The notes: generated by a model not told the origin, from the letters alone. A DNA stretch of 64,000 nucleotides from Linnemannia elongata (GCA_036320915.1 JAXBDG010000013.1:620001-684000), one strand, 5' to 3'; counted from the stretch's first letter, positions 1-12,065 are shown. Made by a program: numbers and translations.

Positions 1-49
1 CGAGGAGGGCTAGGAGGGTGAATAGGAGGACTGCTGTTGCTTGACGCAT
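1..49 (-). CDS. 5' end of a secreted or membrane protein (partial)
   Basis: On the minus strand an ATG at 47-49 opens a frame reading MRQATAVLLFTLLALL before the window ends. This is a positively charged start followed by a long Leu/Ala/Val hydrophobic core, as in a secretory signal peptide or first membrane anchor. Nothing of the mature protein is visible, so no function can be assigned. The start is inferred only from the signal-like reading; it is too short to be certain. Confidence 0.4.
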   Translation of the reverse strand, partial: MRQATAVLLFTLLALL

Positions 50-1801
50 GGTTGCTATTTGAAGGAAGGAAGGACAAAGAGAATGTGTGCATTGGGTGAG
101 CGGGTGAGGATGAATATGAGGCGTGGGATGGGGAAGAATAAGGTTGTCGGTATCAATGACTAATAAAGCTTATTCTTACCTTGTTTGGGAATGAGGAAAG
201 GGAAAGGATGTGTGTGCAGAGAAGGAAGGATGGGAGCATGGCACTCCTTTTATACGCGAATCTCTTTTTTTTTTCCTGGTGTTCGCTCCGTTGGTTTTTG
301 CTCATTATTTTTCTTCTTTGTCAGACGAAGCGCGCCTGTCCTTGGCGTAAAAACCTGGGTACTCAGCTGCAGGATTCACAACATGCACACAAACCACAGG
401 AGGAGGAGGAGAAATAGAGCGAACAAGTTTAAAAAAAAAGGTCTGACGGATGATCATGTCGGTTCCCGTTCCTTCCATCTACACACTACTCTTTCTCCTT
501 TCTTCACCTTTTTTTTTTTCTTTTCTTCTGTTTTTCTAATAATAAAAGGCGGCGTTCGTTGTGCAAGACTGCAAACTCGCCAAAAAAAAAGAACAAAAAG
601 CGTTAAAGATGAGGGGGGGTCCTGGCTTTTCCACTTTTGTTTTTTTTTTGTTGTTAACTCGGATACGAAGATGAAGCAAAAACAAAATAAGCAATACCAC
701 TGGGTCATGCACGGTTAGCAAGAAAAATAACAGTAAAACTAAACCCAACAGCCAATTGGCATTCAAGATGTTCATCATTCACGGTGAACTTCAGTCAACC
801 CTTGGTTTTTCGACTTCTGTAGTTTGACATCCAGGGTTTTTTTTTTTTTTTCACTCATTCTCGGGAGGTTTTTGTTTGTTGATGGTCATCCTCCCCTCCT
901 CAAGTAATTTGTGGACTTTCCCTCTGGCTGAAGGACATTAGACCCTCTTCTGCTTGTGGCGTACTTTTGTTGCTGTCGCCGAGCATTGGAAAAGAAAAGA
1001 AAAGAAATAAAAAAAAAAAATAATAAAAAAAAATAAAAAAAAATAAAAAAAAAAGAGAACAACAAGAAGATGCAATCTTGGAAGGTAAGCATGCAAGAAA
1101 ACGATAATCCACTACTCCTACCTACAACCCAATGGCACAAGCTCTTGTAGACATGCATACTCGCTTCAATGTAGACACGTCCCCCCCCCCCCTCTGGCGT
1201 TGATCTCCTTTTATGTTTATCTTCCATATGCATCGGGAAGATATTTTGGTCAAACTAAAACAGACTCGACAAACAAACAAACAAAAAAACACGCGAGGTA
1301 CTCAAAAATAAGAATCAGCGCAGTGTGGCCCCTGCCTTGTGCAATCCTTACCCAATACCCACACGCACATTCATCTAAATTTAAAAATCATTGCACGCCG
1401 TCTGTTTTTTTTTTTTTTTTTGGTCCTTTCTCCCGCGACACGAATCATCAAACAAGCACGAACGCCGATATGGTCTTTGACCTGCGCTGGTAGGTCCATG
1501 AGCGAGCCCACCAATCCCTCCGGCTTGTCGTTTGTCACCATTGTTTTGTTTTGTCACGAGTCGTGACCACGACCTGCGATTATTCGACTACAGCAAGAGG
1601 AGCAAGTTACAGATTAAAAAAACAATCCTCCGTCTGCAAAAACAGCCCTGAGCCTGATACTACTCTTTCCTTGCTAGATCAGGTCAGCATCCTAGCAAAC
1701 ATAAAACACGAAGAGTGAACAAAAACCATGGTTGAGGCTTGGCGTGATACGCGTTCTATGGCCTATGGCAAAAAAAAAAGGCATTGCCATTTCGGTGTTC
1801 C

Positions 1802-1833
<32 letters not shown>

Positions 1834-2801
1834 AAAGAAGGGGGGTATAATTTTCCGGTGCTCAGCGCGCGCAGATGTGTTGAATGAAGAACGCCACTGT
1901 GGACCGTTGAATAGGCGTAACTGTCTTTATGCTACAATAGAGGATATAAGAAGATAAATAACGCGAGACACGACAGTTGGAAGGTAGGATATACCCTTTA
2001 CAATGGCGCAGGTTACAGACACCTAGGCTTAGTAGAAGACAAAAGAGGGTCATGGAATCTAAAAAGATCGGGCGTCTAACCTTTGCACAGACTTCTGTGG
2101 TGCGGAAGATCCATTTCACCGCGCAGCGCAGTAGTATTACATGAGCTTCACTCTATTTGCCCATTCTTGCAAAGCAATAAAAACGAATGGAGAAAGAAGG
2201 TCATGGTATGGTACACGTTTTATTTTAAAGAGGAAGAAAATTGAACAATGAGCGGTATTGCTTCGGGCTGGACGGACGTGACAAAAAAGAGTATACTTGA
2301 AAGAAAGTGATTTTGCTGGTGCTCCTGCTGAAGAAAAAAAAGGAAAAAAAAGACGGGGATGATATGGTACAAGAAGTGATGTCTCTTTCTTTTTTCTTTT
2401 TTCTTTTTTTGTTGTTGATGTTGGCGATGTTGTTGAAGGAAAGGGAAAAAAGAGAAGGTGAAAAAGAGGATGCGGGTGGGCCCAAACATATGGCTGTGAG
2501 AACTTCGCCCCTATCGTCCAATGTCGCCCTCCCTTGCGTGTTGTTATTTTTTGCTGCTGTAGGCTTGTTGGATGCTTGGTTGTTTTTAAAGGATGTATAG
2601 CAGCTCCTGAGCTGCTCGATCCAGATGCCTTGTGTGTTTTTTTTTGGTGTTATTTTGCCGTTGTTGTTTTTACTATCGGTGTTGGTCTCAAATGTCAGTG
2701 GTCTTATCCGTGTTGGCGTCGGTGGTGTTGTCTACAAGGTCGCTGGTACGCAAAGGTGGAGAACGAGGAAAACTAGTATTGGCAGAGTTGAGGACGGATT
2801 C
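50..2801. other. Intergenic, no supported gene
   Basis: About 2.75 kb between the left partial gene and the 3' end of the PRELI gene. It holds many short A and T runs, a 29-nt A run at 1802-1830 and C-rich and T-rich patches. Open frames on both strands are low-complexity (Phe/Ser/Lys-rich) and show no domain or splice logic. I see no RNA gene. Confidence 0.6.
1802..1830. repeat. Long A homopolymer
   Basis: 29 consecutive A in the spacer upstream of the left partial gene. Similar plus-strand runs occur at 7888-7921 (34), 8646-8674 (29), 11536-11562 (27), 14011-14037 (27), 19112-19145 (34), 23878-23911 (34) and 61784-61810 (27). Confidence 0.95.
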
Positions 2802-3842
2802 TCAACAATCAGGCGTTGCTGCTGCCGCTGCCGTTGCGGGTGCCGAAGCGGCCAAGGCAGCGTTCTGACGAAGTCGCTCCAAGATATGGGCCATGCCTTT
2901 CCTGGCCTTGACCGAGTTGTCCATGAACTTGTTGATACCAAATGCTTCGACTCTTCCTGTAAGACCCCACTTGAGTTCACTGATAATCCTTGCCTCTGTC
3001 TTCACTTGTGTCCTGTTATGGTATATATGGTGATGATAAAAGGAGGGGTAAGTGAGTAAGAGGTCCCTGCGTGTGTGTGTGGGCGTGCACAATTGACAAG
3101 TACAGCTATAGTCCTCCTTCTTCCACACAAACTACACTTCCCCCGCATTTTTTGCACTCTACCACCACTGCGTACAAATTGTTGCAATCACATCATCGTC
3201 ATAGCCAACAGCATGAAAAATAAAAGATAGCTCTCCCTCTCTCTTTCTGTTCGTCGTGTTTTGCTCTGTTTTGAACATACCATTTTGGATTCTCGGGATG
3301 GACGGTAAAGGTCTGGGTCTCCTCGACTTGCATTACCCTCACGTGGTTCAAGTTCTTTGTGCGAGTGACCATGGTCTGTGTCCGGGGGTCCACCTCGGAC
3401 TCTTCGATAATATATGCGTCAGGGTTCTTGATAAGCTACTCGTCATAGAAAGGAGAGTGTTCGAGAAGTCAATTGATATGCATCAGGAATGAAGTGTGGA
3501 AATGTGGGTCAGACGAGCTGGGAAGAAGGAGGGGGGGGGGTTATGAGTGCAGTAGTTTGGGAAGTGAAAAAATCATAACAAAGGAAGAGCGAGATCAGAG
3601 CAGAAGCCGGTAATGAAGGAGAGAAGGAGACATACCCCCCGGCCCCATCGAGGGAGGACGCCTTGCTTGAGGATCAGACGGGTGGTGCGGAGGACACCTG
3701 TGACGGGGTCGACTTGGCGATCAACGACATCGCATCCGACGACGTGGGATGCGAACGGGTTTGGATACCGGAGCCAGAAGGCATAAGTGACATTGTCCCA
3801 TGCGTGCTCGAACGAAGATGTGTGCTGGTAAAACTTGACCAT
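2802..3842 (-). CDS. UPS1: PRELI/MSF1-domain phospholipid transfer protein, Ups1-type
   Basis: Three exons, 3842-3636, 3435-3281 and 3012-2802, give 190 residues. All junctions are GT-AG with matching phases 0 and 2. The protein is a PRELI/MSF1 domain from its first residue: MVKFYQHTSSFEHAWDNV, then the conserved RYPNP and 'RTTRLI..GVLPRW' stretches. Exon 2 adds 'VDPRTQTM..TRTKNLNH..VEE' and exon 3 'EARI..LKWGLTGRVEAFG'. The wording is closer to Ups1/PRELID1 than to Ups2/SLMO. In yeast, Ups1 with Mdm35 shuttles phosphatidic acid across the mitochondrial intermembrane space for cardiolipin synthesis. Length fits the family, apart from an Ala-rich tail. It is divergent from Zim17, another mitochondrial factor, across 514 nt. 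Confidence 0.93.
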
Positions 3843-4356
3843 TGTGTGTGATAGGGTTTTTTGTATATATAAGTGTGTGTGTTGAAGTGCCGAGGTGTCT
3901 GTATGTGAGTAAGGTACAAGGAGGGAGTGTAAGGTACAAGGAAGGTATTGAAGAAGTGAGCGATGGGATCGATGAGAGAAGTGGAAAAGAGAAAAAAAAG
4001 ACAAATATGGTGCCGGCTTCTCTCTTTCTGGCCAAAGGGGAGGACGAGAAAAGTGGAAAATGTGCCGTCGGGGTTTGTTGCCTCTCTCCCTCTCTCCCTT
4101 CTTCCGTTCAGTTCACACGAGGGAAAAATGGGACTGCGCTCTTGCATGAAACAGCGTGGCTTAGCAACCCATACCCTCATTCTCTTCCCTTTCTCGATCT
4201 GTACCCCCGTAAACGCTCAAAAAAGAACCAGGAGGAAACTAAAAGAACTTCTCTACTCTCTTCTTTCTTTTTCTTCACCCCCCAACCAACCCTTTCAACA
4301 AAAGGTGAAAAAAAACACCTCCACTCACTGGAATCTTACAGGAAGACAATCAAGCA
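3843..4356. promoter_or_regulatory. Shared upstream region of Ups1 (-) and Zim17 (+)
   Basis: 514 nt between two divergently transcribed genes for mitochondrial proteins. It contains pyrimidine-rich stretches (about 4082-4110 and 4252-4290), as is common upstream of fungal starts. There is a short direct repeat 'aaggtacaagga' near 3912 and 3932. No specific factor site is claimed. Confidence 0.45.
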
Positions 4357-5250
4357 ATGGCTACAAGGACAATCTCCCTCGCAAGACTCGCACAAGCTCA
4401 CGCACCTGCCCGGACAATCTTCTTTTCCGGTGCCAATACCACCGCGGCGGTCCAATGCCGAAGAACTCTGACCACAAAGACCCCTCTGGATACCTCAAGA
4501 GCCATGCTGTCCTCATGGTCTTTCAATTCCAGTCACCCCAGATCAGGATCCCTTGGACTGACACCATCAGCATCATCGACACGGGGCAGCCTGGCACCTT
4601 CAGGACTAGTCATTTTCCGGCCCTACCACGTCACCCTCCGAACCCTCGACCGCCAAAACCGTCTACCCAACAACAACATCGACGACCCCACCTCCACCCC
4701 TGTCGGAGCCAAAGCAATCGATGAACACATCCAGCCCCAACATCAGAACCCCATCCCACCCAACACCGACCCAAAAGCCCGGATGCTCATCGGCTTCACC
4801 TGCACCGTCTGTAACCACCGGTCCCACAAGACAATGTCCAAACACGCCTACCAACACGGGGTGGTTATCATGCAATGCGATCACTGCAAGAACCGCCATT
4901 TGATTGCGGATCATTTGGGATGGTTCAAAAATGGTGGAGTCACTGTCGAGGATTTGGTCAAGGAGAAGGGGGAGACAGTTCAGAAGTTGACCAAGAGCTA
5001 TCAGTTGGTTAAAGATGGCGAGATGGCTCCTTCTGCAGGGACTGGAGTATCGGCGGCATCGGGAGCAGGAGAAGGAGCAGCTCACCCAACGGGTACAGAA
5101 GGAGCTGTGAAGGAAAAGACGGAATTGGAGTTGGCATTGGAGAAGGCCTCGGAGGGGATGCTGGAATGGATTCCCAAGGAGATTCTGGAAAAGGAGGAGG
5201 AGCGGATGAAGAAGAGTCAAGAGACCGTTGATCATACCAAGAAGGCATAA
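4357..5250 (+). CDS. ZIM17: Zim17/Hep1-type DNL zinc-finger protein, mitochondrial
   Basis: Single-exon frame of 297 residues. The first ~40 residues are rich in Arg, Ser and Ala with no acids, consistent with a matrix-targeting presequence. Residues ~143-192 form the DNL-type zinc finger: FTCTVC (C149, C152), KTMSKHAY and IMQCDHCKNRHLIADHLGWF (C174, C177). Family members act in the mitochondrial matrix as escorts keeping Hsp70 (Ssc1) soluble for protein import and Fe-S work. Yeast Zim17 is under 180 residues. This one has a longer linker before the finger and a ~105-residue Ala/Glu/Lys-rich C-terminal extension. Its 3' end converges on BUB2. Confidence 0.93.
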   Translation: MATRTISLARLAQAHAPARTIFFSGANTTAAVQCRRTLTTKTPLDTSRAMLSSWSFNSSHPRSGSLGLTPSASSTRGSLAPSGLVIFRPYHVTLRTLDRQNRLPNNNIDDPTSTPVGAKAIDEHIQPQHQNPIPPNTDPKARMLIGFTCTVCNHRSHKTMSKHAYQHGVVIMQCDHCKNRHLIADHLGWFKNGGVTVEDLVKEKGETVQKLTKSYQLVKDGEMAPSAGTGVSAASGAGEGAAHPTGTEGAVKEKTELELALEKASEGMLEWIPKEILEKEEERMKKSQETVDHTKKA

Positions 5251-5689
5251 TATAGATATTTCTCAATAGAGTCATGATTTAGACATGTCGGGAGGCGTGC
5301 GCAGTAGTGATGACGGCGAATACTTTTATTTGTCAATGAATGGCAAAAAACATACTCAGAGTGAATTAGGGGAATGGGGAGAATGCAAAAAATACTAGGC
5401 TTCTATGGTACAGCAAAACAAAATGATGGCAACAAAACAGACAGATACAAACGACAGATGACAAACAAATGATGAAAATGAAAGTGATAAGCAGCTCAAA
5501 CAACGACAATAACAACAAACAAATACAAACAGAACAAAGGAATAAAACTAAACAATAACAAGAGGAATAACAAATATAAGAGGGGTAACATAAAGCCGGG
5601 TGGGGGAATAGGAAAGGGGTTGGCCGCGGCGATAGGATATAGTAGGAAAGAAGGCGGCAAAAGGTCACCGCGTGAGCCTGTGATACCTC
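5251..5689. other. Convergent 3' spacer between Zim17 and BUB2
   Basis: 439 nt of A-rich sequence (5400-5580 is dominated by 'acaaa' and 'aacaa' units on the plus strand). It should hold the 3' untranslated regions of both genes. No gene is visible. Confidence 0.6.
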
Positions 5690-7886
5690 CTACCAACCAA
5701 TTTTCTCGGCAACGGTAGGATCATAAGGGTGACGAACCAGAAGGTCATACAGCTCGTCCGGCAAGAGTTTGACCATCCGGATCGTCTCCCTGATCACTTT
5801 GTCCGCGTCCAGATCCGGGAAGATTCTCAATAGCTTCATCGGACTATTAGGGTGAATGAGTAGGGTAATTAATAAGTAACAAGTTTGTTAGCTGAGCTGC
5901 GACTAGCAGTTAACAGATACGATGGAACACAAAACGAGAAAATAGTTCAAAAAAAAGTGCTCACCTGGCATGGCTCATGAGTTCGTCGCGGATCAAGTAC
6001 AGCTGGGCAATGATGCAAATGATGTTGAGATGGATGCCCCAGGCAAGCAGAAAATCCCAGAGCTGCATAACTTGATCCAGAGGTGGCGTGCATGCACAGA
6101 TCGTAAGCACCGCTACAGGAAGAAAAATACCCCAAAGTGAGGCAAACAAATATAAAAAGATCATAAACGAGGCGTGATTTAGCGGGTTAGTGAGAGTGAT
6201 ACCTTTTGACAACACTGACAACTACAACTCGGAGGAATTTTGGCGCGAATGTATGGACGATTGAAACTTACAAGGGAAGGCATAGAGCTCTGCCGAGAGT
6301 CGCTTGGACTTGAGGTAATCGTACAACTGGACATCAATCTTGCAGAGACACTCTTCCAGCAGCTGATGGGATTGATCAATCATGAACCAACAGTCGACGT
6401 ATGAGGTTAGTGATCAGTGAAACTAATAAACTCGTCGACGTAAACGCCACCAAAATTTCAAAAACACGTCGACTGGATGTGTACCTTGATGCCGCAGTGG
6501 ACGCCTTGAAGTGTTGGTTGGACATAGAGTGGACAGCAGTTCTTGATAAAGTTGGAGTACGAGTAAAAAGCCTCCATCTCCGTCATCGTGTACAGGAATG
6601 GAGCGGCCAGCACGTTCATGCCCTGTACATATGTGAACGACACATCCGTATCTTGAACCGAGGTTGCTAATATTACAAATGTTGGTGATGGTAAGCAAAA
6701 GTTAGTGTGAGATGAAAGGAAAACGAGCCTGTCATTGTAAGGCGTAGATGCATTATGGCACGTATTAACACATAAAGGAGTAGCAAAATTTCATCCGAAC
6801 AAATAAGAAAAGGTAGTAGCAGCCATTCATTCTTACCTTGGGTACTCCAGGCAAAAGCGCACAGGACGCGGATCAAACTATCCTCCTCGACCACATCCAA
6901 GAACTTACGGTCCGTCGCCAGGGTCCGGAAAGTGTCATTTCGGATCTTGCTGTACTCTTGCGGCTTGCCCTGTTTGACCAAGGAAATGTACTCTTGTGCC
7001 GAGACATGGTGGACCTCGAGGAGTAACTTCCAGACCTTACTTCTGATTGTCGGTTTGTTGGGTTTTGCCTTTGGCATCATTGGCTAAAAAAATGTATGAA
7101 AGATAAACACATACATACAAGATAGCAGTAAGGTATTATCCAGAGAAAGAGAGAGAAGCGAAAAAAAGTAAAGAAGATTAGTTTTTGAGAACGCGAATTG
7201 AGGATGCGGGTATAATATGGACACTTCCTTCCTCTCCCCTCTCCGAACCCATAGCAGTAAAAGAAGACGCTTATGAAGTGCATTAATGTGCACATTTTTG
7301 GCACAAGCGGGTTGCAAAAGGTTGATCCCACACAACTCTTTCGCTTCATACACATCTCACCCAAAGAGTGTAATAATACCCTGGAGGATAACAAAATGAG
7401 TAATGTTACGGATTGGTAGTGTTCGCTTGCTACTGGAAATGGGTGTATGAGCAGCTATGACTTTATCCAACTCGTCTGTCTTTTCTCACACCACAAACAC
7501 ATATCCCCTTCAATTGTTGTGTGCGCAAAAAGAACAAATGATGACACCGAACAATGGGGAGAGCATGTAAGGAGAGGACAACCAAACAAAAAAAAATATC
7601 TCACGGTGTGCAAAGGCCGCCTTCAGCTTCCCCCCTAAGTGGCCTTTCTCTCTATCCCCCTCTTTGTTACGCTTGCACTTCCCGTTGACGTTGTTGATTT
7701 TTTTTTTTTTTGGTTTGTTCTATGGAAGCATAGATCTCGGCGCAAGTGCCTGCAACCCAAGAACAAAACATATCAAAACGCAACTCCAACACCATTCTGC
7801 GTCAAAGAGTCGAATCCCTTTTTTTTTTGGCGAACAAACGGGGGGCAGTGTAAAGGGGAGGCGAGAAGGAAATCTTTGAGAAAACC

Positions 7887-7924
<38 letters not shown>

Positions 7925-8640
7925 CCTCGTCGCCTCCCGTAACACGAAACAGATTGTTACTGAAATTGCTAATTGAATTCCCTCCCTGTTTAGTATTTTC
8001 TTCTTGGCTCCTCAGGGAACGAATCGCCTGAACTTCTAGTTCTCTTTTGTTTTATTTGGTCCTGGGCTCTTTCTTTACGTTTCCCTTCCCACTCCTTTTT
8101 TATACTTTTCATACTTTTTGTCCTACGACACACAACCGAGGCAAATATTTCAAGGGATAGAGAGTAAAAAAAAAAGGAATATGAAGCAAGTTGAAAAAAA
8201 ATACGGATGTATATGTGGGGAGCAGTAGACAAGCAAGCATGCAAGGAAATAAGAGGAAAGATAACTGAGCACGATCCACTCTTTTTGTACCACCATAGAG
8301 ACGAAGGGGGTGGTCCCCTTGTGCCCCATGGTCCGAGTCACACTTTCTTCCCTGATTTTTTTGTGAGATGGAGAAAAAAAAATGAAAGATAGATACGCTT
8401 GCAATCAATGAGCGATTGAAGCAAGGAAGAACAACATGCGGTGGTTCATCCATGCATGAATAAAAAATTAGACCGTTATAGGAAGAACCACGCGCAGACT
8501 CACAAACGAAACGTAAAAAAAGCAAAAAAGTATGAAAGAAACGAAAGAGTGCACGGGGCCCTCGGTTGAAAGGGCCAGGAAGTGAACTAACGAGTGGTAA
8601 AAACATGCACACGATGAACACGATGACAACAACAATGACC

Positions 8641-8677
<37 letters not shown>

Positions 8678-10569
8678 GAAAAGGATAACCCTCCGAGACC
8701 CGAGACATGTACACCAACATCGATAAGGTCTGTTATACTTTCCACTGAGTAAGATGAAAGGGGTGGGGTTGAAAAAGGGCACAAAAAACGAAAAGAAAAA
8801 AAGGTTGAGCCAGACACCAAAACATGATGAAAACACAGACAAAAAGATAGGGAGGATAGCAAGCTGTTACAACTGTTTCCAAGGTTATTAAAAGAATACA
8901 AAAAAAAGGATACAATTTGTTATATGAGTTTTTTTTTCGTCACTTCGTACTGTACCTGTTCAGGAATACCGTAAGCGAGAATCAACTTTCGCAATTCATG
9001 TAACGACCCTGCGATGGCGTCCTCTGTCAGATGCTGTCGTTGAAAAATAGCTTCATATAACGCAGCTGAGTCTTGAGTCGTCATAAGCGTCGTAGGTTCG
9101 GGACTGTCGGAGAGAACAAGAGCTTCGCCGATCGTGTCAGCTTTCATTTCTTCGGCAAAGGCAACCGCAGACTCCTCTCTGTCCTTTTCTTCGACTCCTG
9201 CAGCAGTTTCTTTCAAGAGTGAGCGAGGAGGAACTGCGGGTGTTGTGGTCAACAATGCAGTTACAGCTCCTTCTCCTGCTGCTGCAATGCAAGCAGAAGA
9301 CAGCTTTTCTTCGTCAGGACCAATGCTGCTGCGAGATCGAAGGGAACACCTGCGCGAGCGAGGGGTTGGTGGAGACAATAAGGCTTCATGAGGATGATGA
9401 TCGGTCACGGTGCTGTCGCTATCATTAGAGGGATCATGGCTATTGTCGGGCTGGGGATCGCTATCGGCCATGATGATATAGTCGAGTTGGGTGGACGACG
9501 AACGACGGTGGAGGTGGCGATGTTGGTAATGAATGGATTTGAGATGGTTTGAAGTGCCGACGGAGATGGTGTTGCTGTTGCTGTTACTGGCATTACTTTC
9601 GACGTCGGTCCCATCGCTGCTTGATCCTCTACCGTCTGCACTTTCTTCCGGGTGTCCTTTGTGCAGTTCAAACTTGGTGAGTGGATCAAGTTCATATTGC
9701 TTTGGTTGGTGCTGCTGTTGGGTGGAGGGTTGTTGCTGTTGTTGTGGAGGAAGAAGGTTGTGCTGGAGAGCCTTGGCCTTGACTTTGGCCTTGGCTAGGA
9801 GAGAGGAGCTGACAGTGTATACCTGGCGCTGGGGCATTGGGTCTGGCGAGTAGTAGTAAGGGCTGTGAAGGTGGTGCTGATCATCAACCTTGATGGTCTC
9901 AGGGTCCTTCTCTGATAAGTACGAATCTGGATATGAATCTGAAACCGGTGTTGGTAATGTTGGGGCTGGTGATGGCGTAGATGGCGGCGCAGACGGGTCG
10001 GTGCCTGAACCCGCCAGACGAGAGGTCACAGTCGCAGTCGTAGTCGTCACCAACGGCTTGTCCTGGTCGACAGTGGCGGTCGCACCAACAAGTTGCTTCT
10101 TCTCCACGCGACTGAGGCCGCCGCGATGTTTGGGCGTGGTGGCAGTAGGACTAGTGGTGGTATTCGTCGTAGGGTTGGTGGTGGTGGTATTCGGGGGAGA
10201 GGCGGAAGAAGGGGTAGTGTGGGTGCTGGTGCTAGCAGTGGCCTTGTTGGAGTGAGTCTGGGCAACGCTGGGGGGTATCTTGATGATACGCTGTAACCGG
10301 TTCTTGAGCCGAAGTTCTGAGGGCGAGGTTGTTGTCGATGTCGTCGTGTCGGTCGCAGTAGTGTTAGCTATGGCGGTGGTGCTGGTGGCTGCTGTTGTAT
10401 TCGTTGCTGTAACAGTGGCAGTGACGAGGGACGAGGTGATTGTGGATCTGATGAGTCCTGATTCGAATCCGTTTGGTGAGGTGTGAAGCATGTTAGAAAG
10501 GGACAATAATGAAGCAGGGTTGAGATCGTCAAGTAGAACCACCTCTGTTCTGTCAGCAATCTCCTCCAT
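5690..10569 (-). CDS. BUB2: BUB2/Cdc16-type TBC GTPase-activating protein with a giant N-terminal extension
   Basis: Six exons: 10569-8956, 7083-6837, 6651-6485, 6362-6272, 6112-5965 and 5843-5690; 806 residues. The last five encode the BUB2 TBC domain: 'YISLVKQG', the arginine-finger motif IRNDTFR, 'YVQGMNVLAAPF' (YxQ finger), 'PPLDQVMQLWDF' and 'ELYDLLVRH'. Alone these lack the start of the domain. The 1614-nt first exon ends 'LHELRKLILAYGIPEQ', exactly the missing strand, at donor CAG|GTACAG in phase 0. Acceptor TTTTTAG|CCA at 7083 is also phase 0, implying an 1872-nt intron. Residues ~1-500 are Ser/Thr/Pro/Gln-rich and disordered-looking. Yeast BUB2 is 306 residues; with Bfa1 it restrains the Tem1 GTPase at spindle poles. 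TBC identity is firm; the long-intron join is inferred from phase and homology. Confidence 0.85.
7084..8955 (-). other. Long intron of the BUB2 gene
   Basis: 1872 nt between donor GTACAG at 8955 and acceptor TTTTTAG ending at 7084. It contains A runs of 34 nt (7888-7921) and 29 nt (8646-8674) on the plus strand, T runs on the coding strand, and no conserved frame. A minus-strand frame at 7470-7395 reads 'LPIRNITHFVILQG', weakly like a TBC start, but its only donor is phase 1 and cannot join the phase-0 acceptor, so I left it out. Confidence 0.65.
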
Positions 10570-11923
10570 GAGAGGATGGGGGAGGGGAAGAGAGAGAGAA
10601 AGGAAAGAGGGGGGGAGTTTGGGGGGCTAACAAGAGAGAGAGAGAGGGGGGGGGGGGGGGGGGGGAGGAGGAAGAAAAGGTTGGAAAGGGAAACAAAAGG
10701 AGTGGAGGAGAGTGAAGCACAGAACGAGAGAGAGAGAGAGAAAAGAGCGTGAGTAGGGAAGAAAGGAAGAAGGGAAGAAGGGAAGAGGGAGAGAAGAGAG
10801 ACACAGAGTAACAATGGATATAGATTGGTAAAAAAGGGTTGTGTGTATGTGTATGATATATTGCTGTCTGTTCGCTCTCCTTTTTGTTTCTTTGCGTGTG
10901 TGTGTGTGTCGGATGTATGATTGATTTGAGTGAGCGAGATGTTTATTTAGTGTGGTGGAGGTGGAGGTGGAGAGGACACAGTGGCCAGGAAGGGACGGGC
11001 TAGAGGAGTAGGAGGAGGAGGATATTGACAACGGCCTGAAGATGATCAATAGTGAACGAAGAACACACGCTGGATATTCACAGTGGATTCTCGAAAGGAG
11101 AAGGGAGGTGAATCGACGAGTGGGTTCAGCTGTCGTCGGAGAAGGGGGATTAAATAAGAAGAGGAGAATAAGGTCGTTTGCAGGGGGAGGGAGCGAAACA
11201 AAGTGGATGAAATAAGGATGAACGAACGTGAATGACAAAACAGGAGACAATCCCTGAGCTTTTCAGCCACCATTGATTCAAAAAAGAACTCATGGCCAGA
11301 AACCTTCTCAAAAAGAAAGAGGTTCACTTTGTCAACGAACAGGAAAGAAAAGAAATAGTCCTTGCTTGTTTGTTCATCCAACAGACCTTCAGACGGTGAT
11401 CCCCAGCCTCTCTCGTTTGTTGTTTTGCGAAAAGTACCCAAGGGAGAGATAGAAATATAAAAAAAAAAAATGGACCATAGGCCCAGCGATCAATGCAATC
11501 AACCCAAGGAAAGTAACAAAGTAACGACAACGCGGAAAAAAAAAAAAAAAAAAAAAAAAAAAGTAGGGATAGTTTGCGATGGTAAAAAGTGGGAGGGTGG
11601 GTGCAAGGCAGAGAAGGACAAACTCAAAAGAAAGAAGGAAAGAAAAAAAGGGTGGCCGTGCAGGCTGAACACTTGTCTGTCGTTCTTTCTCATTCTTCTG
11701 TGTCAACAATAACAACAACAAACAACTGGCCGCCTTTCTTGTCCTATCTTGACCTTTTTGGTTTTTTGGCAGGACACGACGGTTGAAAGGGAAGCGACGT
11801 CCATTCTTCAAAAGTAGGGGGTAAAGAAAAAAAAACAAGAGGCGGACAAGGGATCGAGGGATTGAGGGAACAACACTACGACCGAGTGGCAAAAGAAAGG
11901 AAGACAAGACGATAAACCATTGG
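10570..11923. promoter_or_regulatory. Upstream region between BUB2 (-) and the 11924 exon (+)
   Basis: 1.35 kb. Next to the BUB2 start it is strongly purine-rich on the plus strand, with a 20-nt G run (10646-10665), GA repeats (10630-10645, 10725-10740) and further AG tracts; the coding strand is therefore a long C/T tract, typical of fungal core promoters. A 27-nt A run lies at 11536-11562. Minus-strand frames here are low-complexity and not counted as genes. Confidence 0.5.
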
Positions 11924-12065
11924 ATGCCATTGACTTACGATAGCCAAAACAAGCTCATTGAATCGGCCCTGAAGGAACAAGCGCGTGCAAGTTCAAGTGC
12001 AAGTGGTTTGGAACCCTATTGCGAAGGATGGGCGTATCCAGCCGTCTTTGCCCTCTCCTCCTTGT
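11924..12065 (+). CDS. Probable first exon of an unrecognised gene
   Basis: The ATG at 11924 opens MPLTYDSQNKLIESALKEQA, continues through 'GLEPYCEGWAYPAVFAL' and reaches donor T|GTGAGT at 12066 in phase 1. Codon choice and composition look coding, unlike the repetitive surroundings. A fitting second exon is 12139-12178 (acceptor ACAG|CT, donor GA|GTAAGT), which extends the frame with a Ser/Asn/Gly/Lys-rich stretch. I cannot follow the gene further and do not recognise the family. The 'WAYPAVFALSSL' end may begin a membrane helix. It is divergent from BUB2. Confidence 0.35.

Noticed and set aside
185..718. Plus-strand 177-residue frame near the left edge
   Set aside because: Phe/Arg/Lys low complexity across A and T tracts; no domain, splice pattern or coding-like composition.
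4663..5235. Minus-strand 190-residue frame over Zim17
   Set aside because: Antisense shadow of the Zim17 coding sequence.
8109..8720. Minus-strand 203-residue frame rich in Phe
   Set aside because: Encoded largely by T runs inside the BUB2 intron; no domain.
8920..10569. A stand-alone 549-residue low-complexity gene
   Set aside because: Its last residues before a good donor are the start of a TBC domain, and the phase-0 acceptor at 7083 continues that domain, so it is the first exon of BUB2.
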